64,000 nucleotides of DNA from UKL13-3 sp044353855 (GTDB taxonomy: Bacteria; Bacteroidota; Bacteroidia; UKL13-3), in assembly GCA_044353855.1 (NCBI GenBank), contig JBILBF010000003.1:314915-378914 (forward strand), written 5' to 3'. A program made the translations under genes and the position numbers. Below the pieces are notes generated by a model. The model worked only from the letters and a program-made list of their open reading frames with translations, had not been told where the DNA came from and searched no databases. Below are positions 45,804-55,475 of the stretch, in pieces. How positions within the stretch are numbered: position 1 is the first letter of the stretch; each line of letters opens with the position of its first letter.

Positions 45804-46241
45804 TTATGCTTCGTTAATAATAACTTTTTCCATCACATCACCTTGGCGGATGGCATCAATCACATCAACGCCTTCTATTACTTTTCCAAAGCAAGTGTGG
45901 TTTCTATCCAAATGTGCGGTGTTATTTCGGCTGTGGCATACAAAAAATTGTGAACCGCCTGTATTACGCCCAGCATGTGCCATTGATAATACGCCTCTAT
46001 CGTGGTATTGATTTTCACCTGTAAGTTCGCAATCAATTTTATACCCTGGCCCACCTGCTCCTGTTCCATCAGGACAACCACCCTGTATAACAAAATCAGG
46101 TAATACACGGTGAAAAGTAAGTCCGTTGTAAAAACCACTTTGGGCAAGTTTTACAAAATTAGCAACCGTATTGGGGGCATCTTTTTCGTAAAATTCAATT
46201 TTCATTACACCTTTTGCAGTGTGTATTTCTGCTGTTTTCAT
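45804..46241 (-). CDS. Cyclophilin-type peptidyl-prolyl cis-trans isomerase
   Basis: The 145-residue protein is a cytoplasmic cyclophilin that speeds cis-trans isomerisation at proline. The family signature NFVKLAQSGFYNGLTFHRVLPDFVIQGG has the catalytic Arg in FHR, and GGSQFFVCHSRNNTAHLD and HTCFGKVIEGVDVIDAI follow. There is no signal peptide, in line with PpiB-type enzymes. It is a short, single-gene unit. Confidence 0.94.
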   Translation of the reverse strand: MKTAEIHTAKGVMKIEFYEKDAPNTVANFVKLAQSGFYNGLTFHRVLPDFVIQGGCPDGTGAGGPGYKIDCELTGENQYHDRGVLSMAHAGRNTGGSQFFVCHSRNNTAHLDRNHTCFGKVIEGVDVIDAIRQGDVMEKVIINEA

Positions 46242-46478
46242 AAGTTTATTTAGGTTAAAAATGGGATGCGAAAATAGACAATCTATTGTAAATTTAGCTA
46301 ATAGAAAAAATTGATTGTGTTTAAGTTAACATACACTCATTCATCAACTTAATTTAACCTCACATATTCAATAAGAAACCATTAACTAAAAAGTAATCAT
46401 CTACAAGAACTTGATAATAGTCAGATAAGCAGCAATAATTAAGAATAATCTTTTATTTTGCGTCAAAAAAACAATCAC

Positions 46479-47867
46479 ATGAATTACGATGTAATAGTTA
46501 TAGGAAGTGGACCTGGAGGATATGTAGCCGCCATTCGTGCCAGTCAGTTGGGCTTAAAAGTAGCCATTGTTGAACGCGAAAACCTAGGAGGTATATGCTT
46601 AAACTGGGGCTGTATTCCAACCAAAGCGTTGCTAAAATCGGCTCAAGTGTTTGAGTATATTAAACATTCTGCTGATTATGGAATTACGGTGAAAGAATCG
46701 TCACATGATTTTGGAGCTGTGGTAAAACGCAGTCGCGGTGTGGCAGATGGCATGAGCAAAGGGATTGCCTTTTTAATGAAAAAAAATAAAATCGATGTGA
46801 TTACGGGAACAGGCAAGTTGGCTTCAGCTAATAAAGTTGAAGTAACGGATGCAGCTGGTGCAAAAACCACCCATGATGCCAAACATATAATTTTGGCTAC
46901 AGGAGCTCGCAGCCGTGAGTTACCCAATGTAAAAATAGACAACACAAAAATTCTTGGTTACCGCGATGCAATGATTTTACCAACACAACCCAAAACGATG
47001 ATTGTAATGGGTAGTGGTGCTATTGGATGTGAATTTGCATACTTCTATAACACCATGGGAACCAAAGTTACAATTGTTGAATTTTTGCCAAATATATTAC
47101 CCGTAGAAGACGAAGAAGTATCAAAAGAAGTAGCTAAATCATTTAAAAAAGCAGGTATTGAAATTATGACAGATGCTTCCGTAGAATCAGTTGATACTAA
47201 AGGAACAGGCTGTAAGGTAAAAGTAAAAACCAAAACAGGTATTATTGAACTTGAAGCGGATGTAGTATTATCAGCAGTAGGAGTTCAAACTAATTTAGAA
47301 AATTTAGGATTAGAAAGTGTAGGTGTTAAAACCGATAAAGGAAAAGTATTGGTTGACGATTTTTATGCAACCAACATTAAAGGTGTATATGCTATTGGCG
47401 ATATTGTAAAAGGCCAAGCATTGGCTCATGTTGCAAGTGCTGAAGGAATTATTTGTGTAGAAAAAATTGCAGGACATCATCCAGAGCCATTAAATTATAA
47501 TAATATTCCAGGCTGTACGTATTCATCACCTGAGGTTGCTTCAGTTGGCTATACAGAGAAAGCAGCAAAAGAAGCCGGATATGAACTAAAAGTGGGTAAA
47601 TTTCCATTTAGCGCTAGTGGAAAAGCAAGTGCTGCTGGTGTAAAGGAAGGTTTTGTGAAACTTATTTTTGATGCTAAATATGGCGAATTTTTAGGAGCAC
47701 ATATGGTAGGTGCAAATGTTACCGAACTGATTGCAGAGGTTGTAGTTGCTCGTAAGTTAGAAACTACGGGCATGGAAATAATTAAATCCGTACATCCTCA
47801 TCCAACCATGAGCGAAGCTATTATGGAAGCCGCTGCTCAAGCATATGGCGAGTGTATTCATTTATAG
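46479..47867 (+). CDS. lpdA: Dihydrolipoyl dehydrogenase
   Basis: The E3 flavoenzyme reoxidises the dihydrolipoyl groups of 2-oxo-acid dehydrogenase complexes and the glycine cleavage system with NAD+. The 462-residue protein (from ATG 46479) has the FAD loop VIGSGPGGYVAAIRA, the redox disulfide GGICLNWGCIPTKALL, the NAD loop VMGSGAIGCEFAYFY near residue 180 and the C-terminal dimer interface with HPHPTMSEAIMEAA carrying the catalytic His-Glu pair. It is far from pdhB. A terminator lies 36 bp after the stop and directly before the next gene. Confidence 0.96.
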   Translation: MNYDVIVIGSGPGGYVAAIRASQLGLKVAIVERENLGGICLNWGCIPTKALLKSAQVFEYIKHSADYGITVKESSHDFGAVVKRSRGVADGMSKGIAFLMKKNKIDVITGTGKLASANKVEVTDAAGAKTTHDAKHIILATGARSRELPNVKIDNTKILGYRDAMILPTQPKTMIVMGSGAIGCEFAYFYNTMGTKVTIVEFLPNILPVEDEEVSKEVAKSFKKAGIEIMTDASVESVDTKGTGCKVKVKTKTGIIELEADVVLSAVGVQTNLENLGLESVGVKTDKGKVLVDDFYATNIKGVYAIGDIVKGQALAHVASAEGIICVEKIAGHHPEPLNYNNIPGCTYSSPEVASVGYTEKAAKEAGYELKVGKFPFSASGKASAAGVKEGFVKLIFDAKYGEFLGAHMVGANVTELIAEVVVARKLETTGMEIIKSVHPHPTMSEAIMEAAAQAYGECIHL

Positions 47868-47902
47868 GCAGCAACTGTAAATATGGGTATTGTAGTACTC
47901 TT

Positions 47903-47935
47903 AAAAAATCCGAAGTTTGCGCTTCGGATTTTTTT
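47903..47935 (+). terminator. Terminator of lpdA, abutting the next start codon
   Basis: AAAAAATCCGAAG pairs with CTTCGGATTTTTT (13 bp, 6-nt loop). The T run ends at the base before ATG 47936. Confidence 0.88.
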
Positions 47936-48967
47936 ATGCGTCAATTTTGTGTATTCCTTTTCTGTTTGTTGTTTCTACATACTTTACATGCGCAAAAAAA
48001 TAATTTTTGGCAAAAAGTAGTAGGTAAAACGACATACGACACCAATTATGTTGTAAGTTACTACAATGATTTACATTTAACATTGGTTGGTATTTCAAGA
48101 AATAATTCTGTAAAAATTAAAGATAACTATACCAAAAAACAAATAGTGCTAAAACCTAATAATGCATTTTCATTTGGCTTTGGGATTGATTATAAATTTT
48201 TAACATTAGAGGTATCTAGAACGATAAATCAAATAAGTTCCCCCAACCCTCAAAAAGGGAATACAGAATCATTTGGAATAAGAGCAGGTATTACGGGTAA
48301 AAAGTATTTAGGTAGCTTTTTACTTCAACGAAATGAAGGATTATATATTGACAATCCAAGAGATTTAGACCCGTCTTGGAATCAGTCTTCGGGAGTATAT
48401 CCTTACCGACCAGATATTGTAACGACAATCCTATTTGCTAGTTTATATTATAATTTCAATCCGTCAAAGTATTCAACGATGGCATCGTTATGGCAAATAG
48501 ATAAACAAAAAAAATCAGCAGGTGGAGTGTTAACTGGTATAACACTTTCAAGCAACACGATTGATGCAGATACCTCAATATCTGTATCTAGATCACCAGT
48601 TCCAATTGATCCTTCTAATAAAATAATTGCAACTTCAAGTTCCGTAACAGGTATTAATGTAGGATATGGATACAATTATATTATCTATAATAATTTATTT
48701 ATAAGTGCACTAGCTATGCCTGGAATAAATTTACAAAATGGAAGTTTTAGAGATATTAATGGAAGAACTACCGTATTTAAAACAAAAATGGGAATACATG
48801 GAGACTATAGAATCATAGCAGGATATAATGGTACAAACTATTATTATGGAATCCATTTGGCAACATATGATGTAAGTAATAAAATAGAAAACTTAATTAA
48901 CATCAATCTTGCAAACACCTATATAAGATTTTTTATTGGTAAACGGTTTAATACTTCACGTGAATAA
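47936..48967 (+). CDS. DUF4421-like outer-membrane protein
   Basis: From ATG 47936 the 343-residue protein has a signal peptide ending LHTLHAQ and the DUF4421 family start (YDTNYVVSYYNDLHLTLVGI). Then come strand-rich segments such as PNNAFSFGFGIDYKFLTLEV, GNTESFGIRAGITGKKY and the barrel-like YYYGIHLATYDV. Family members are outer-membrane proteins of unknown function in Bacteroidota. A longer frame from 47852 would begin inside lpdA and run through a terminator hairpin, so I reject it. The start codon abuts that terminator, and the true promoter is not evident. Confidence 0.78.
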   Translation: MRQFCVFLFCLLFLHTLHAQKNNFWQKVVGKTTYDTNYVVSYYNDLHLTLVGISRNNSVKIKDNYTKKQIVLKPNNAFSFGFGIDYKFLTLEVSRTINQISSPNPQKGNTESFGIRAGITGKKYLGSFLLQRNEGLYIDNPRDLDPSWNQSSGVYPYRPDIVTTILFASLYYNFNPSKYSTMASLWQIDKQKKSAGGVLTGITLSSNTIDADTSISVSRSPVPIDPSNKIIATSSSVTGINVGYGYNYIIYNNLFISALAMPGINLQNGSFRDINGRTTVFKTKMGIHGDYRIIAGYNGTNYYYGIHLATYDVSNKIENLININLANTYIRFFIGKRFNTSRE

Positions 48968-48995
48968 ATAATGAATTATAGTAACTTTACGTGAT

Positions 48996-50165
48996 ATGCA
49001 AAAAAGCATTCATACTTTTAAGGCTTCTCAAAATATGCAGTTGTGGAGAAGTGGGAGTGCCTATTTTGATAGGCTTATCGAACTTATTGATAATGCACAC
49101 TATTCCATTCACCTTCAAGTTTATATTTTTGATACCGATACAACAGGTAATGAAATTGCAGCTACATTAATTAGAGCAGCAAAAAGAGGTGTTAACGTTT
49201 ATGTAGTTTTGGATGCCTTTGCTTCTAATCGATTTTCTGAAAGTACACTACTTGAATTTAAACAAGTGGGAATTCACATTAAACTTTTTGCCCCTTATGC
49301 TATCAAAAATTTTAAAATAGGGAGGAGATTGCATCATAAAATAGTGATGATTGATGAACAAATAGCTTTGATTGGCGGAATAAATATAGCTCAAAAATAC
49401 AGGGGAAGTTTGAATCAAAATCCTTGGTTAGATTTAGCGGTTGAAGTCAATGGTAGAATCTGTCATGACATAAAAGAACTTTGTTTGGCAATATGGTCCA
49501 ATAAATTAAAAAGAAGATGGCCAAAACAAATTATACCTCAATATATTGATCAACTTTCAGGAGAAGGAAAAGCACGGTTAACTCAAAATGATTGGTGGCG
49601 CAAACGAATAGAAATTTCGGGGTCTTATCGAAATGCTATTCGACATTCAAAAGAAGAATTAACCATTGTTGCAAGTTACTTTTTACCTGGTTACAGAATT
49701 CGAAAACTATTGATAAAAGCTGCTAATCGTGGTGTAAAAATAACATTCGTGTTTGGAACAATAAACGATATCCCATTAATGAATGCAGCAATCAAATACT
49801 TATATATAATATTACTCAAAAATAATATTTCAATTTATGAGTGGAATAAGAGTGTTTTGCATGCAAAATTTGCAACTGCAGATGGCATTTGGAGTACGAT
49901 AGGATCTTATAACCTAAACTCATTAAGTGACTATGGAAGCCTCGAAGCAAATATTGAAATCATGGATCAATCATTCGCCAAAAAAATACACCTTTTGATT
50001 GCTGAAATTATTGCAGAAGGTGGCAAAAAAATAGATTCTGAAAATTATATTTCAACAAATAATATGATTGTACAAAGTTATCGTTGGCTATGTTATCAAC
50101 TAATCAGAATATCACTCTTTATTCTTTTTGTATTGATGAAACGTGACCGTTTAAAATCAACTTAG
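48996..50165 (+). CDS. Phospholipase D family / cardiolipin synthase-like protein
   Basis: The 389-residue protein has two PLD (HKD) motifs: LHHKIVMIDEQIALIGGINI (about residues 108-127) and LHAKFATADGIWSTIGSYNLN (about 287-307). That is the set-up of bacterial cardiolipin synthases, which join two phosphatidylglycerols. There is no N-terminal membrane anchor, but one hydrophobic helix lies at the C-terminus (LIRISLFILFVLMK), so membrane association is likely. The second HKD motif has HxK followed by four residues and D, as required. Substrate remains an inference. Confidence 0.88.
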   Translation: MQKSIHTFKASQNMQLWRSGSAYFDRLIELIDNAHYSIHLQVYIFDTDTTGNEIAATLIRAAKRGVNVYVVLDAFASNRFSESTLLEFKQVGIHIKLFAPYAIKNFKIGRRLHHKIVMIDEQIALIGGINIAQKYRGSLNQNPWLDLAVEVNGRICHDIKELCLAIWSNKLKRRWPKQIIPQYIDQLSGEGKARLTQNDWWRKRIEISGSYRNAIRHSKEELTIVASYFLPGYRIRKLLIKAANRGVKITFVFGTINDIPLMNAAIKYLYIILLKNNISIYEWNKSVLHAKFATADGIWSTIGSYNLNSLSDYGSLEANIEIMDQSFAKKIHLLIAEIIAEGGKKIDSENYISTNNMIVQSYRWLCYQLIRISLFILFVLMKRDRLKST

Positions 50166-50222
50166 AAAAAATAAATATATCCATGGCATTCATTTATATC
50201 AAATTAACATAATTTAACTTTT

Positions 50223-50867
50223 GTGAGTAACCCAACTTTTTATTTTCATGGATTGCAGGTAAGCGAATTAAATTTATTTATTTCAGACTTGATAATGGCA
50301 ACAACGGCACTTGTATGTTGGTTAAGATTAAAAAATAATTTACCTGCTTTAACAGCTCAATCATATTACCATCATTTCTTCCTATTTACCATGTTGGCTA
50401 CAAGTATAGCTGGATTCGGACACCTCTTGAATTTGTATACAGGGATTTATCTTAAACTAATTGGGTGGTTTTTTTCAACTCTTGCTAATTATTATTTTAT
50501 ACTAGCAAGTTTGCAATTTGATACGTACAAAAACAATTACAATGGGTATAAAAAACTTGCAGTTTTAAAACTTTTAGTAGCCATTATATTCCTTTTTCTA
50601 ACAAAAGTTTTTGTCGTAATCTCAATCGATACAACTATTAGTATAGGTTTAGTTGTATTACCTATTCATTTCCTTGAGTGGAAAAAGACAAAAATGAAAG
50701 GCTATTTATGGATTTGTATTGGCATTTTATTTACAATGCTCACTGGACTTGTAAGTGTATTTAATCTATCAATATCTGAAACCTGGTTTAATGCTAAAGA
50801 CTTAAACCATATCATCATATCGGGAGGTTTATATTTAATTTACAAAGGCCTCACTAAATTACAATAA
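50223..50867 (+). CDS. Uncharacterised polytopic membrane protein
   Basis: The 214-residue protein has six or seven hydrophobic segments with short loops, including SYYHHFFLFTMLATSIAGFGHLLN and the final IIISGGLYLIYKG. Conserved-looking His residues (YYHHFF, FGHLLN, LNHII) suggest a small polytopic enzyme or transporter, but I assign no family. The frame starts at a GTG (50223) that overlaps a TAACTTTTG sequence resembling a -7 box, so the true start may be the ATG at 50295. The 3' end overlaps the convergent bcp gene by 9 bp. Confidence 0.6.
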   Translation: MSNPTFYFHGLQVSELNLFISDLIMATTALVCWLRLKNNLPALTAQSYYHHFFLFTMLATSIAGFGHLLNLYTGIYLKLIGWFFSTLANYYFILASLQFDTYKNNYNGYKKLAVLKLLVAIIFLFLTKVFVVISIDTTISIGLVVLPIHFLEWKKTKMKGYLWICIGILFTMLTGLVSVFNLSISETWFNAKDLNHIIISGGLYLIYKGLTKLQ

Positions 50868-51308
50868 CTGCTTAGTGTGTGCTTTGGTGTCTACCTTTTC
50901 AATTACTTTTTCAATGTATCCTTTTTCATTAATCACAAAAGTGCTGCGTAAAATGCCCATGTATTTTTTACCATACATGCTTTTTTCGCCCCAAGCACCA
51001 AATGCTTCAGCAATGCTGTGGTCTTCATCAGCAAGCAATGAAAATGGCAAATCATATTTTTCAATAAATTTTACATGTGATTTAGGACTATCAGGACTTA
51101 CTCCCAATATTTCGTAACCTTGTTTTTGAAACAACTTATAATTATCACGTAAATCACAAGCTTCAGCAGTACATCCTGGTGTACTATCTTTAGGATAAAA
51201 ATACAATACTAATTTTTTACCTTTAAAATCAGCTAAAGATACTAATTCTGACTTTTCGTTTACTCCATTAAATGTTGGAGCTTTTGATCCTTCTTTTTGC
51301 AATGACAT
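50859..51308 (-). CDS. bcp: Thioredoxin-dependent thiol peroxidase (PrxQ/BCP)
   Basis: The 149-residue peroxiredoxin reduces hydrogen peroxide and organic hydroperoxides. The active-site segment YPKDSTPGCTAEACDLRD has the peroxidatic Cys (near residue 45) and the resolving Cys five residues later (CTAEAC), the PrxQ arrangement. GVSPDSPKSHVKFIEKYDLPFSLLAD and RSTFVINEKG complete the fold. It is cytoplasmic. The last bases overlap the convergent membrane protein gene. Confidence 0.95.
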   Translation of the reverse strand: MSLQKEGSKAPTFNGVNEKSELVSLADFKGKKLVLYFYPKDSTPGCTAEACDLRDNYKLFQKQGYEILGVSPDSPKSHVKFIEKYDLPFSLLADEDHSIAEAFGAWGEKSMYGKKYMGILRSTFVINEKGYIEKVIEKVDTKAHTKQLL

Positions 51309-51341
51309 ATGTATTATTATTAAATGAATAGTATACCTGAA

Positions 51342-53072
51342 TTACTTAGGCCTTGAATAGTCGATTTTATATTCAGCTGTATTGTTTTTTTTATCAGTAA
51401 CATATAATTCAATAGTAAGTTTTTCATTAGGTGTATTTTCATCGAAAACATAATGGATCAAATCATTTTTAGCATCATATTCAGCTAAAACCCATTTACC
51501 ATTTATAAGCATACGATAAGAAAGAATACCAGAAAAATCATCTGTTATTTTAAATGAGAGTGTAAGCGAATCAGCAGTGAAAGCATTCGCTTTAAATAAG
51601 GGTAAAATGACAGGAGGAGTTGTATCAATAGTAAGTGCAAAATAACCGAACACATTACTTTTAGTTACAACATATCCATTTTCATATTCGCCACCAGCAC
51701 TTCGCCAATTATTCTGTTTACCACTGTATGCAACAAGTAATTTAGGATACCACTCAGGTTTTATCGTTTCCTCACATTGAAAAGATAGTTGAATGTTTTT
51801 TTGAAGTGGTGTATTGGGGGAGTGCACTTTATGTGTATACGATAACATATTAGGAGCTTTTGATAATTGATCATATTGAACATAGAGTGTATCATACAGT
51901 GCATTTTCTGGTATCGTTACTTTTATACATTCATTTTTAAAAGTGGTAACTTTATTAGGGTAACATTTTACACCTGATTGAGCAGAAGAAGGTATAATGG
52001 CAATAGCAGATGTTGGCTTAATTATAGCATATACAATATAAGGTTTCATCATACAATCATATGCAACTATTTTAACCCAATGAGGTAAGGTATCTATTGA
52101 GTAGTATTTTCCTTTGTTTCTTAAATAGGGATATAACAGTATGTTGTTCCCGTCTTCTGTAAACAATTTTTGAATTCTAATGCCATCCTTTTTATACGAA
52201 GCATAATCAATATGAAGGTTTATAGAACGCGTTTGAGCAAATACAAAACGATCCAATCGGAATTGATAATACCGCTTATTGTCAATTGATACATCGAACC
52301 CATAAATACTGTATTCATTTTTTCGCCCTACATGATAATCGAATGCTTCAACTCCAAATCCTATACATTGTAACGGGATAAAAACAGTATCCAGAAATAT
52401 TGTTCCAGAATCTGTAAACAAACAATTGTTAACATTTAAGGCATACGACTTAAGCTGTTTACTTCCACTTTCTTCAAAAATATAGGTATACAATTTTCGA
52501 ATAGTGGGTGGTTGTGAATCTACAGGTAATATGCCAAACAACTGAGGATTGATAATTTCTTCCGTTTTTGTATCTCGAATTTCGAAATGTAAATGTGGAC
52601 CCGTACTTCCTCCTGAGTTTCCACTCCAGCCAATGGTGTCACCTTTTTTAACGGTTAATTTGTCAGCACTCGGGAAATGATCAAATTCAAATTGTTCAAT
52701 TTCATACTGATATTTTTTAATATATGCAGCAATCGTTCCATGTGCATTTTGTAAGTGACCATACACACTCGAATACCCATTTGGATGCTGAATATATAAT
52801 GCTTTTCCATATCCAACAGCCGAATATTTGATTCTTGAAACATAGCCATCAGCAATGGCATAAATTGGTAAACCTTCTTTTTCATAAGTACGTATATCCA
52901 TACCACTGTGAAAATGATTATCGCGCAGGGAGCCAAATGGAGCACTTAAAAATAATGGCGTATCCATGGGTGATTGAAACACTCCCGTTGGATACTGTTG
53001 AGCGAATACTGTTACATGTAATAATAGTATACCTACTATTATCCTTATACTGTTTTTATCTTTCATTAACAT
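51342..53072 (-). CDS. Secreted M23 (LytM) metallopeptidase
   Basis: The protein of about 576 residues has a Sec signal (SIRIIVGILLLHVTVFAQQ) and an N-terminal M23 domain with both metal-binding motifs: HFHSGMDIRT (residues about 54-63) and GPHLHFEIRD (about 158-167). The remaining 400 residues form beta-rich domains (DYHVGRKNEYSIYGFDV, IDTTPPVILPLFK). Family members cleave peptide cross-links in murein. It is encoded just downstream of the FAH-family gene; the ATG at 53072 overlaps that gene's stop by one base (TGATG). GTG 53075 is an alternative start. Confidence 0.9.
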   Translation of the reverse strand: MLMKDKNSIRIIVGILLLHVTVFAQQYPTGVFQSPMDTPLFLSAPFGSLRDNHFHSGMDIRTYEKEGLPIYAIADGYVSRIKYSAVGYGKALYIQHPNGYSSVYGHLQNAHGTIAAYIKKYQYEIEQFEFDHFPSADKLTVKKGDTIGWSGNSGGSTGPHLHFEIRDTKTEEIINPQLFGILPVDSQPPTIRKLYTYIFEESGSKQLKSYALNVNNCLFTDSGTIFLDTVFIPLQCIGFGVEAFDYHVGRKNEYSIYGFDVSIDNKRYYQFRLDRFVFAQTRSINLHIDYASYKKDGIRIQKLFTEDGNNILLYPYLRNKGKYYSIDTLPHWVKIVAYDCMMKPYIVYAIIKPTSAIAIIPSSAQSGVKCYPNKVTTFKNECIKVTIPENALYDTLYVQYDQLSKAPNMLSYTHKVHSPNTPLQKNIQLSFQCEETIKPEWYPKLLVAYSGKQNNWRSAGGEYENGYVVTKSNVFGYFALTIDTTPPVILPLFKANAFTADSLTLSFKITDDFSGILSYRMLINGKWVLAEYDAKNDLIHYVFDENTPNEKLTIELYVTDKKNNTAEYKIDYSRPK

Positions 53073-53680
53073 CACTTCACTTCACAAACAAGCATTTTTT
53101 GTTGTTCAATAAATCCTTCCAACGTATCACCAATATTAACTTTACTCACACCAGCAGGTGTACCCGTATAAATTAAATCGCCCACTTTTAGGGTAAAATA
53201 GTGCGAAACAAAACTTACAATCTCTTCAAATGAAAATATCATATGAGCTGTGTTTCCTTGTTGAACAATAGAACCATTTTTACTCAATGAAAACTGAATA
53301 TTCTTTAAATCTAACGTTTCAATATTTATAAAGTCACCCAAAGGCGCAGACCCATCAAATGCTTTAGCCAACTCCCAAGGCAACCCTTTTTCTTTGAGTT
53401 GTTGTTGAATATCTCTTGCTGTAAAATCTATTCCCAATCCAATTTCATTAAAATAATTACGTGCAAATTTAGGTTGAATTTTTTTTCCCATTTTATTGAT
53501 TCTGATAACCAGCTCCACTTCGTGGTGGATATCATTGGAAAAATCAGGATGGTAAAAGGGCTCCCCATTTTTAAGCAAAGCGGTATCTGGTTTACTAAAT
53601 ACAACAGGATTTTCAGGAACTGCATTTCCCAATTCTTTAGCATGTTCGCTATAATTTCTTCCTATACAAAATATTTTCAT
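53072..53680 (-). CDS. Fumarylacetoacetate hydrolase family protein
   Basis: The 202-residue protein has the FAH catalytic domain: MKIFCIGRNYSEHAKELGN at the start, the metal-binding acidic residues in IHHEVELVIRI (near residue 70), GLGIDFTARDIQ, KAFDGSAPLG, then FSFEEIVSFVSHYFTLKVGDLIYTGTPAGV at the end. These enzymes hydrolyse or decarboxylate 2-oxo-acids such as acylpyruvates or oxaloacetate; the substrate is not determined. It overlaps the M23 gene by one base and lies 5 bp after the oligoendopeptidase gene, so the three may be one operon. Confidence 0.92.
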   Translation of the reverse strand: MKIFCIGRNYSEHAKELGNAVPENPVVFSKPDTALLKNGEPFYHPDFSNDIHHEVELVIRINKMGKKIQPKFARNYFNEIGLGIDFTARDIQQQLKEKGLPWELAKAFDGSAPLGDFINIETLDLKNIQFSLSKNGSIVQQGNTAHMIFSFEEIVSFVSHYFTLKVGDLIYTGTPAGVSKVNIGDTLEGFIEQQKMLVCEVK

Positions 53681-53685
53681 GCTAA

Positions 53686-55392
53686 TTATTTTAGTTTTTC
53701 TAATTCTGATTTCACAAACAACATCAATTCTTTAATATAAGCAGCTGAAAAATTAAATTCAATACCAGCTGTTTGGTAAATTTCACCAATTGTTTTTGTG
53801 TAGCCTAAACTTAATGCTTCTTTGTATTGCTGTATGGCAACTTTTTTATCTGCTAAAAAATTACGCCAAACTGCCAGTGCTCCTAATTGAGCCATACCAT
53901 ACTCAATATAATAAAATGGCACTTCAAATAAATGCAATTGTTTTTGCCAAGTATACGATTGAGCCATTTCATATCCGCTCCAATCTACCATTCCTGTTCC
54001 AAACTCTTTGTTTAAGTTTACCCAATAAACTTTTCGTTCTTGAGCAGTGTGTGTTGGGTGGGTATATATCCAATGTTGAAATTTATCAATAATAGCAATC
54101 CAAGGAAGTATTTTTATAATGCCTTCTAAATGTTCTTCTTTAGCTCTGTTAAAATCTTCTTTATTTGGGTAAAATTCATCTTGTCCATCATAGCTAATAA
54201 GCTCCATACTCATGCTCGCCAATTCTGCCACTTCACTAGGGCAACTTTTAAACGCAGCAAGTGCTAACTCTTTGCTTAAAAACGAATGCACTGCATGTCC
54301 TCCTTCGTGCACCATTGTTTCTACATCACGGGTACTTGATGCTGCATTCATGAATATAAATGGCACACCAGTTTCTGCCATTGGGTAATTGTATCCTCCG
54401 GGTGCTTTGCCTTTACGGCTTTCCAAATCTAAGCGCTCCATATTGTCCATCGTTTCAATACACCAAGCAAAATAATCATCTACTTTACGAAAACAGTTTA
54501 CGGTTTTATCTAACAAATCTTTACCACTGGTAAAAGGTTCTAACGCTGCTCTGTTTTGGGTATCTACCTCCATATCCCAAGGACGTAGTTTGTGACCCAA
54601 TTCTTTAACTCGTTTGTCTGTAAACTGTTTAACCAAAGGCATTACTTCTTGCTGAATAGCATCATGAAAATCAATACAATCCTGTGGCGTGTAATCAAAT
54701 CGGCCCATGGCCACAAACATAAAATCCCTGAAATTAGCAAAGCTCGCATTGATGGCAACTTGATGTCTTAAGGCAATGAGTTTATCAAATAAATCATCCA
54801 GCTCTTTGCTGATGGATAATCGCTTTTCGTTAATTTTGATAAATACCTCTTCCCGTTTTTTTCTATCCGGATTTTTTAAAAAATTAGACGCTTGTTGTAG
54901 TGTTAGTTCTTTGCCATCAACCTCCACACTTAAACTTCCTACTAGTGCTCCATACTTTTGACTTTCGGTTGCTATTTGAGCAAATAGAGGAACATTTTCT
55001 TCTCTAAACAATTCTATTTCTTTTTGAATACCCCGCAGGTAAATAAAATAAGTAGCATCGTTATTAAGTACTTCAAGATAATTACTAGAACACAATTTTT
55101 TATTCAACTCATTATTTAGGGGTGCAATTTGGGGTTCAATTTCAGTTACAAAAAACAAGTATGATGTTTCGAGTTCTTTATTTTCAGTATCACAGGTCAT
55201 TCGAACATAACGCCAAGCCAAATCTTCGCTCAAAAAAGCATCCAACTCACTCCTATCTTTCAACCAATTTTGCAACTCCATCACAGAAGTAATTTCTCTA
55301 TTTAGCAATTGAGTAAAATAAGGTTCGATTATTTCCCAAGCAGTAACTTTTATTTTTTCGGGTAAAAAATGGCGTTGTGTTTTTACAATCAT
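53686..55392 (-). CDS. pepF: M3-family oligoendopeptidase F
   Basis: The 568-residue protein is a zinc metallopeptidase that degrades oligopeptides in the cytoplasm. The M3 zinc motif HEGGH is seen in TMVHEGGHAVHSFLSKEL (His residues near 360), with the third ligand in the downstream SMSMELIS segment. Long helical segments (LDDLFDKLIALRHQVAINASFANFRDF) and FGTGMVDWSGYEMAQSY match the family. It has no signal peptide. It is the first gene of a run with the FAH-family and M23 genes. Confidence 0.9.
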   Translation of the reverse strand: MIVKTQRHFLPEKIKVTAWEIIEPYFTQLLNREITSVMELQNWLKDRSELDAFLSEDLAWRYVRMTCDTENKELETSYLFFVTEIEPQIAPLNNELNKKLCSSNYLEVLNNDATYFIYLRGIQKEIELFREENVPLFAQIATESQKYGALVGSLSVEVDGKELTLQQASNFLKNPDRKKREEVFIKINEKRLSISKELDDLFDKLIALRHQVAINASFANFRDFMFVAMGRFDYTPQDCIDFHDAIQQEVMPLVKQFTDKRVKELGHKLRPWDMEVDTQNRAALEPFTSGKDLLDKTVNCFRKVDDYFAWCIETMDNMERLDLESRKGKAPGGYNYPMAETGVPFIFMNAASSTRDVETMVHEGGHAVHSFLSKELALAAFKSCPSEVAELASMSMELISYDGQDEFYPNKEDFNRAKEEHLEGIIKILPWIAIIDKFQHWIYTHPTHTAQERKVYWVNLNKEFGTGMVDWSGYEMAQSYTWQKQLHLFEVPFYYIEYGMAQLGALAVWRNFLADKKVAIQQYKEALSLGYTKTIGEIYQTAGIEFNFSAAYIKELMLFVKSELEKLK

Positions 55393-55420
55393 GATGGTGT
55401 AGTTTAAAGGTGAAAGGTAT

Positions 55421-55451
55421 AAAAAAACGCCACTATTTTCATAGCAGCGTT
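55421..55451 (-). terminator. Terminator after the transketolase C-terminal gene
   Basis: Read on the minus strand, AACGCTGCTAT pairs with ATAGTGGCGTT (11 bp with two G-U pairs) and is followed by seven T. Confidence 0.82.
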
Positions 55452-55475
55452 GTAAAAACCTTTACGGTTAGTTGA

